Shown: positions 14,453 to 16,853 of the stretch, in pieces
Layout: every line of letters starts with the position of its first letter
Numbering within the stretch: the stretch's first letter is position 1
Assembly: GCA_050124735.1 (NCBI GenBank)
Contig: JASFEQ010000046.1
Coordinates: forward strand, 1-16,853
Reading direction: 5' to 3'
Length of the DNA: 16,853 nucleotides
From: JASFEQ01 sp050124735
GTDB lineage: Bacteria > Desulfobacterota > DSM-4660 > Desulfatiglandales > HGW-15
Made by a program: the position numbers and the translations under genes
Notes under the pieces: model-generated
What the model was told of the DNA's origin: nothing
Seen by the model: the letters and a program-made list of their open reading frames with translations, nothing else
Databases searched by the model: none

Positions 14453-15616
14453 TTATTCCTGCAGCATGGATCTTCTGGATCGGGCAAGTCTCACAGCTAT
14501 TTTCGCCACATCAAAAGCCGCTTGTGGCCTTGCGAGTCTGGCAGCGTTCTGCTTGAGCTGTCTAAGACGCTCTTTATCCCCAAGCAGTCTGGTCAACTTA
14601 TAAGGAAGCGTGGCCACGTTGTTGATCTTTATGGCCGCGCCATTCTCCAGGAGAAAATCACTGTTTCGCGTCTCCTGGCCTGGAACGGGATTGATAATGG
14701 CCATGACAGCACCGCTAGCCAGGACCTCTGAGGTGGTAAGTCCGCCCGGCTTGGATATGACCAGGTCTGTCACCCCCATCAGTTCATGGATCTTTTCTGT
14801 AAACCCGATCACCTTGGACCGATGCCGGAGAGGGACTTGGATCATTTTAATCTCCTTCTTGATTTCCTCGTTGCGCCCGGCAACGGCGACAATCTCGAGA
14901 GGCACATCAATTTCAAGTAACCCGCGGTAGATTTTCTCGATTGGCCCAACGCCGAACCCACCGGCCAGTTGCAATACTATGGTCCTATCTCCCACCAAGC
15001 CCTGTGATTGAAGAAACGTTGCTCGATCCTGATGTCTGCTAAAGGCAGGATGTATGGGGATCCCCGTGACCGTTATATCCCTCCTGTTTACACCCCAATG
15101 TTCCAAGTAGGCCGCCCCCTCTTCCGTGGCCGTGCAGTAATGATCACAAGGGTCCGTTACCCAGAGCCGGTGTGTCTCATAGTCTGTGGTCACCGTCATA
15201 TGGGGCGTGCCAACCTCATTGTCGCTCCGTAAAGACGCGATGATCTCAGCCGATAGGAAATGGGTGTTGATAATGATGTCCCATGGCTCGCTCTGGAGCA
15301 GCTTTAAGACTTTTCGCAAGTTCAGCCGTTCTACAAGGACCCGTAGCCGATCGCTTTTCTGTTTTGGCCCCCGAGGCCGATCAAGCAGATCATACAAGTA
15401 ACCCAATACGTGGGGTGCCCTGTTGACCAGATCCAGATACGCCTGCCCGTAGAGACGACGAAACGTCCTGTTCGTCAGCTCAAGCGTGTCCTGATTCCTT
15501 ACCTCTGCCTTTGGTTCAATGGCCTTGAGGGCAAGCTCCACGGCTTGTGCCGCTCGAAGGTGCCCTGCCCCCACCGACGCGGACAGAATAAGGAGTCTTA
15601 AAGGTCTTTCTGGCAT
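14453..15616 (-). CDS. MGDG-synthase-like glycosyltransferase (GT28, UgtP family)
   Basis: 387 aa, two-domain GT-B enzyme. The N-terminal MGDG_synth domain shows LLILSASVGAGHLRAAQAVE, PWDIIINTHFLSAEIIASL, VTTDYETHRLW and VTGIPIHPAF. The C-terminal nucleotide-sugar domain shows VLQLAGGFGVGPIEKIYRGL, VIGFTEKIHELMGVTDLVIS and KPGGLTTSEVLASGAVMAII followed by PVPGQETRNSDFLLENGAA. The family transfers sugars from UDP-sugars to diacylglycerol at the cytoplasmic face of the membrane, giving glycolipids; donor and exact acceptor are not readable here. ATG 15616 is preceded by AGAGGG. The diacylglycerol-kinase-family gene on the same strand 605 bp upstream fits a glycerolipid theme, but the gap makes a shared transcript uncertain. 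Confidence 0.92.
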   Translation of the reverse strand: MPERPLRLLILSASVGAGHLRAAQAVELALKAIEPKAEVRNQDTLELTNRTFRRLYGQAYLDLVNRAPHVLGYLYDLLDRPRGPKQKSDRLRVLVERLNLRKVLKLLQSEPWDIIINTHFLSAEIIASLRSDNEVGTPHMTVTTDYETHRLWVTDPCDHYCTATEEGAAYLEHWGVNRRDITVTGIPIHPAFSRHQDRATFLQSQGLVGDRTIVLQLAGGFGVGPIEKIYRGLLEIDVPLEIVAVAGRNEEIKKEIKMIQVPLRHRSKVIGFTEKIHELMGVTDLVISKPGGLTTSEVLASGAVMAIINPVPGQETRNSDFLLENGAAIKINNVATLPYKLTRLLGDKERLRQLKQNAARLARPQAAFDVAKIAVRLARSRRSMLQE

Positions 15617-15646
15617 GTTGCACCCTCTCGTTTAATTAAATAATCT

Positions 15647-15684
15647 GGGCTCTCCGAGGCGTAGGCTCTACGAGCCGGAGGCCC
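15647..15684. repeat. Strong hairpin in the leader of the glycosyltransferase gene
   Basis: GGGC...CTCCG at the left pairs with CGGAG...GCCC at the right, and CGTAG with CTACG around a GCT loop; the stem has a one-base bulge and a three-base internal loop. It starts about 30 bp upstream of the gene. No T-run follows in either direction, so it is more likely a piece of an intergenic repeat than a terminator. Confidence 0.5.
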
Positions 15685-15799
15685 AAAGGGCCCGGCTTTG
15701 ATTACACCCCGCAGGGTCGTGAAGCGAGGGCATGACCTTTTTCGAGAAAAGGGGCGTGGCCTCACACAGGCACAACCGAGTTATTTTACCAAGCCGTAT

Positions 15800-15813
15800 A
15801 GTGAATATTCACT
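15800..15813. promoter_or_regulatory. Perfect 14-bp palindrome AGTGAATATTCACT
   Basis: A perfect dyad of operator size, about 185 bp upstream of the glycosyltransferase start, in a stretch without a gene. No promoter could be placed convincingly around it and no candidate regulator is nearby. Confidence 0.4.
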
Positions 15814-15854
15814 TAACCAGCACAACTGGTGGGTTTTGAAAATGAATAAAGAAT

Positions 15855-15897
15855 CCGACCCCAGAGGGGCCGGTATTGGTTTAACCCCTAAAAGGGG
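15855..15897. repeat. Pair of short GC hairpins
   Basis: CCCC-AGA-GGGG (15859-15869, within CCGACCCCAGAGGGGCCGG) is followed by CCCCT-AAA-AGGGG (15885-15897). Neither is followed by a T-run. Probably repeat debris. Confidence 0.4.
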
Positions 15898-15970
15898 ATG
15901 AAATTACTATACCTCTGACTGTCACACTTTGCCTTGGAAAATAACTGAATTATCCTCGACATGAAGCGCA

Positions 15971-16039
15971 CCTGGATTCCCGCTTCCGCGGGAATGACAG
16001 CTCTCAACTCCGTCATGGCCGTGCAGGCGGGCATCCAGG
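15971..16039. repeat. Dispersed-type inverted repeat with inner 8-bp hairpin
   Basis: CCTGGATTCCCGC (15971-15983) pairs with GCGGGCATCCAGG (16027-16039) at 12 of 13 positions. The inner arms ATTCCCGC (15976-15983) and GCGGGAAT (15988-15995) are perfect around TTCC. The same ATTCCCGC...GCGGGAATGAC type of sequence is common as an intergenic repeat in many proteobacteria; any translation through it (WIPASAGMT, VIPAEAGIQ) is a by-product. Confidence 0.72.
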
Positions 16040-16129
16040 TTATATTTGAAAAAGCTGCGCATGACCTTGAAAAAGAGCAAATCGCAAAAATCTTTGATCG
16101 TTCAGATGGCAAAGCCACTGAACTCTGAC

Positions 16130-16146
16130 CTTGCCCAAAGGGCAAG
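16130..16146 (-). terminator. Candidate terminator hairpin after the diacylglycerol-kinase-family gene
   Basis: CTTGCCC-AAA-GGGCAAG, a perfect 7-bp stem with a 3-base loop, 76 bp beyond the stop of the minus-strand gene. There is no T-run on the minus strand side, so intrinsic termination is uncertain. The rest of 15617-16221 holds only the repeats listed separately. Confidence 0.3.
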
Positions 16147-16221
16147 GGTTTCTATCTTGGACTAAACTGACAAACGGCCACCCCATGTCCGTGCCAAGCC
16201 TTTTGTTTCTTTGATAGTGGC

Positions 16222-16853
16222 TCAGTACTTGATCTTTAAGGCCTTCGGGAGCACTCTGAAGTTAAACACCTCCGCCTCCCAACCCATATTCCCATCAACT
16301 TGCAACATGACTGGACGTTCCAGTTTTAGGGCCATTTCCTGTCCCGTATGGTACTGGCCGACACGATTGCCTATGGTGAACGAGGTCAGAGCGCCAAAGA
16401 CAGAACCAAGCAGGCCGGAATTGATGCTCAAAATGTGCAGCAAACCGTCATCAAATTGGGCTCGGGGTACGATTCTCATTCCGTATCCATAGTATGGCTG
16501 CTTGAATACCATGAGGGTGAGCAAATTCTTCACAGTGAATGTAAGCCCATCAACAGTAATCTCGGCCAAGCGTCGCTTGTATTCTTTGAAATATGCCCTC
16601 AGACCCGCTCTAAGATATGCCTTGAAGCCAGTGGCGCCCTTGGCGAGATATTGATCTCGGAGCCTGAGGATCGTGCCCTCGAGACCGACCGAACTCATGA
16701 ACGAGCGCCTCTTCTCATCGCAGTCAATCAGGTCGTGTTTACGTATCCTGCCCTCCCGGATGCGTACTGCTATATGGGACAGGCTTTCCTTCAAACCCAG
16801 CGCGTATCCCATGGCATTGCCGCTCCCTAAAGGAAGATAGGCAATTGTCTCTT
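16222..16853 (-). CDS. Diacylglycerol kinase / sphingosine kinase family lipid kinase (YegS/DagK-like), N-terminus beyond window
   Basis: About 209 residues visible; the frame is open to the right edge, so the N-terminal part of the catalytic domain is missing. The visible start, ETIAYLPLGSGNAMGYALGL, contains the GSGN (GTGN-type) nucleotide-binding motif conserved in DAGK_cat proteins. The C-terminal beta-rich domain follows (SSVGLEGTIL, RIVPRAQFDDGLLHILSI), with LQVDGNMGWEAEVFNF carrying the VDG motif and the protein ending in ALKIKY. Such enzymes phosphorylate diacylglycerol or related lipids with ATP at the membrane. The glycosyltransferase downstream on the same strand would use the same lipid substrate, so the two could split diacylglycerol between phosphatidate and glycolipid. 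Exact substrate is not determinable. The ATG at 16812 is internal, not the true start. Confidence 0.9.
   Translation of the reverse strand, partial: ETIAYLPLGSGNAMGYALGLKESLSHIAVRIREGRIRKHDLIDCDEKRRSFMSSVGLEGTILRLRDQYLAKGATGFKAYLRAGLRAYFKEYKRRLAEITVDGLTFTVKNLLTLMVFKQPYYGYGMRIVPRAQFDDGLLHILSINSGLLGSVFGALTSFTIGNRVGQYHTGQEMALKLERPVMLQVDGNMGWEAEVFNFRVLPKALKIKY

Noticed and set aside
15698..15901. 67-codon plus-strand open frame in the long gap before the glycosyltransferase
   Set aside because: Crosses the 14-bp palindrome and the GC hairpins, has no ribosome binding site and no familiar motif.
15961..16128. Short plus-strand frame (ATG 15961 to TGA, 55 codons) ending HDLEKEQIAKIFDRSDGKATEL
   Set aside because: The first half is translated dispersed repeat (WIPASAGMT). 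The second half looks more protein-like and could be a gene fragment, but there is no ribosome binding site and no family I recognise.

Overview
The window looks like a chromosomal segment of a Gram-negative anaerobe, most likely a member of the former Deltaproteobacteria (Desulfobacterota). This rests on the style of the proteins (a YbhGFSR-type envelope exporter, a GAF-linked PilB/GspE ATPase, ArgC/TatD/Maf/RlmB housekeeping proteins) and on abundant short inverted-repeat elements between genes. It is inference; no rRNA or other phylogenetic marker is present.

Layout. (1) 1-5580, minus strand: a compact operon transcribed right to left. It encodes a TetR-family repressor, an HlyD-type membrane fusion protein, two separate ABC ATPases and two ABC-2 permeases, the last cut by the window edge. 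The genes overlap or nearly touch, and a strong promoter with a repeated operator-like sequence sits in front of the repressor. This is the E. coli cecR-ybhGFSR arrangement, except that the double ATPase YbhF is two genes here. (2) 5730-8961, plus strand: a Dph6-like PP-loop ATPase, a degenerate YchF-like protein with a TGS domain, and argC. (3) 9195-11492, minus strand: an orphan GspE/PilB-type secretion ATPase with an N-terminal GAF domain. (4) 11651-13035, plus strand: tatD and maf, overlapping by 4 bp. (5) 13062-13391: a 330-bp miniature element with perfect 27-bp terminal inverted repeats. It carries the two ends of a decayed Y1 (REP-associated/IS200-like) transposase gene, and its right end supplies the stop codon of rlmB. 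(6) 13388-14134, minus strand: an RlmB-type 23S rRNA methyltransferase that seems to start at a non-canonical ATT codon. (7) 14453-16853, minus strand: an MGDG-synthase-like glycosyltransferase and a diacylglycerol-kinase-family protein, probably both acting in glycerolipid metabolism, separated by about 600 bp rich in inverted repeats.

No defence system, CRISPR array, tRNA, rRNA or complete insertion sequence is visible. The most distinctive features are the transposase-derived miniature element that touches rlmB, the apparent ATT start of rlmB, the nested repeat mosaics at 7627-7836 and 8987-9190, the GAF-PilB fusion, the YchF relative that has lost its G3 motif, and the operator cluster that probably controls the exporter operon.
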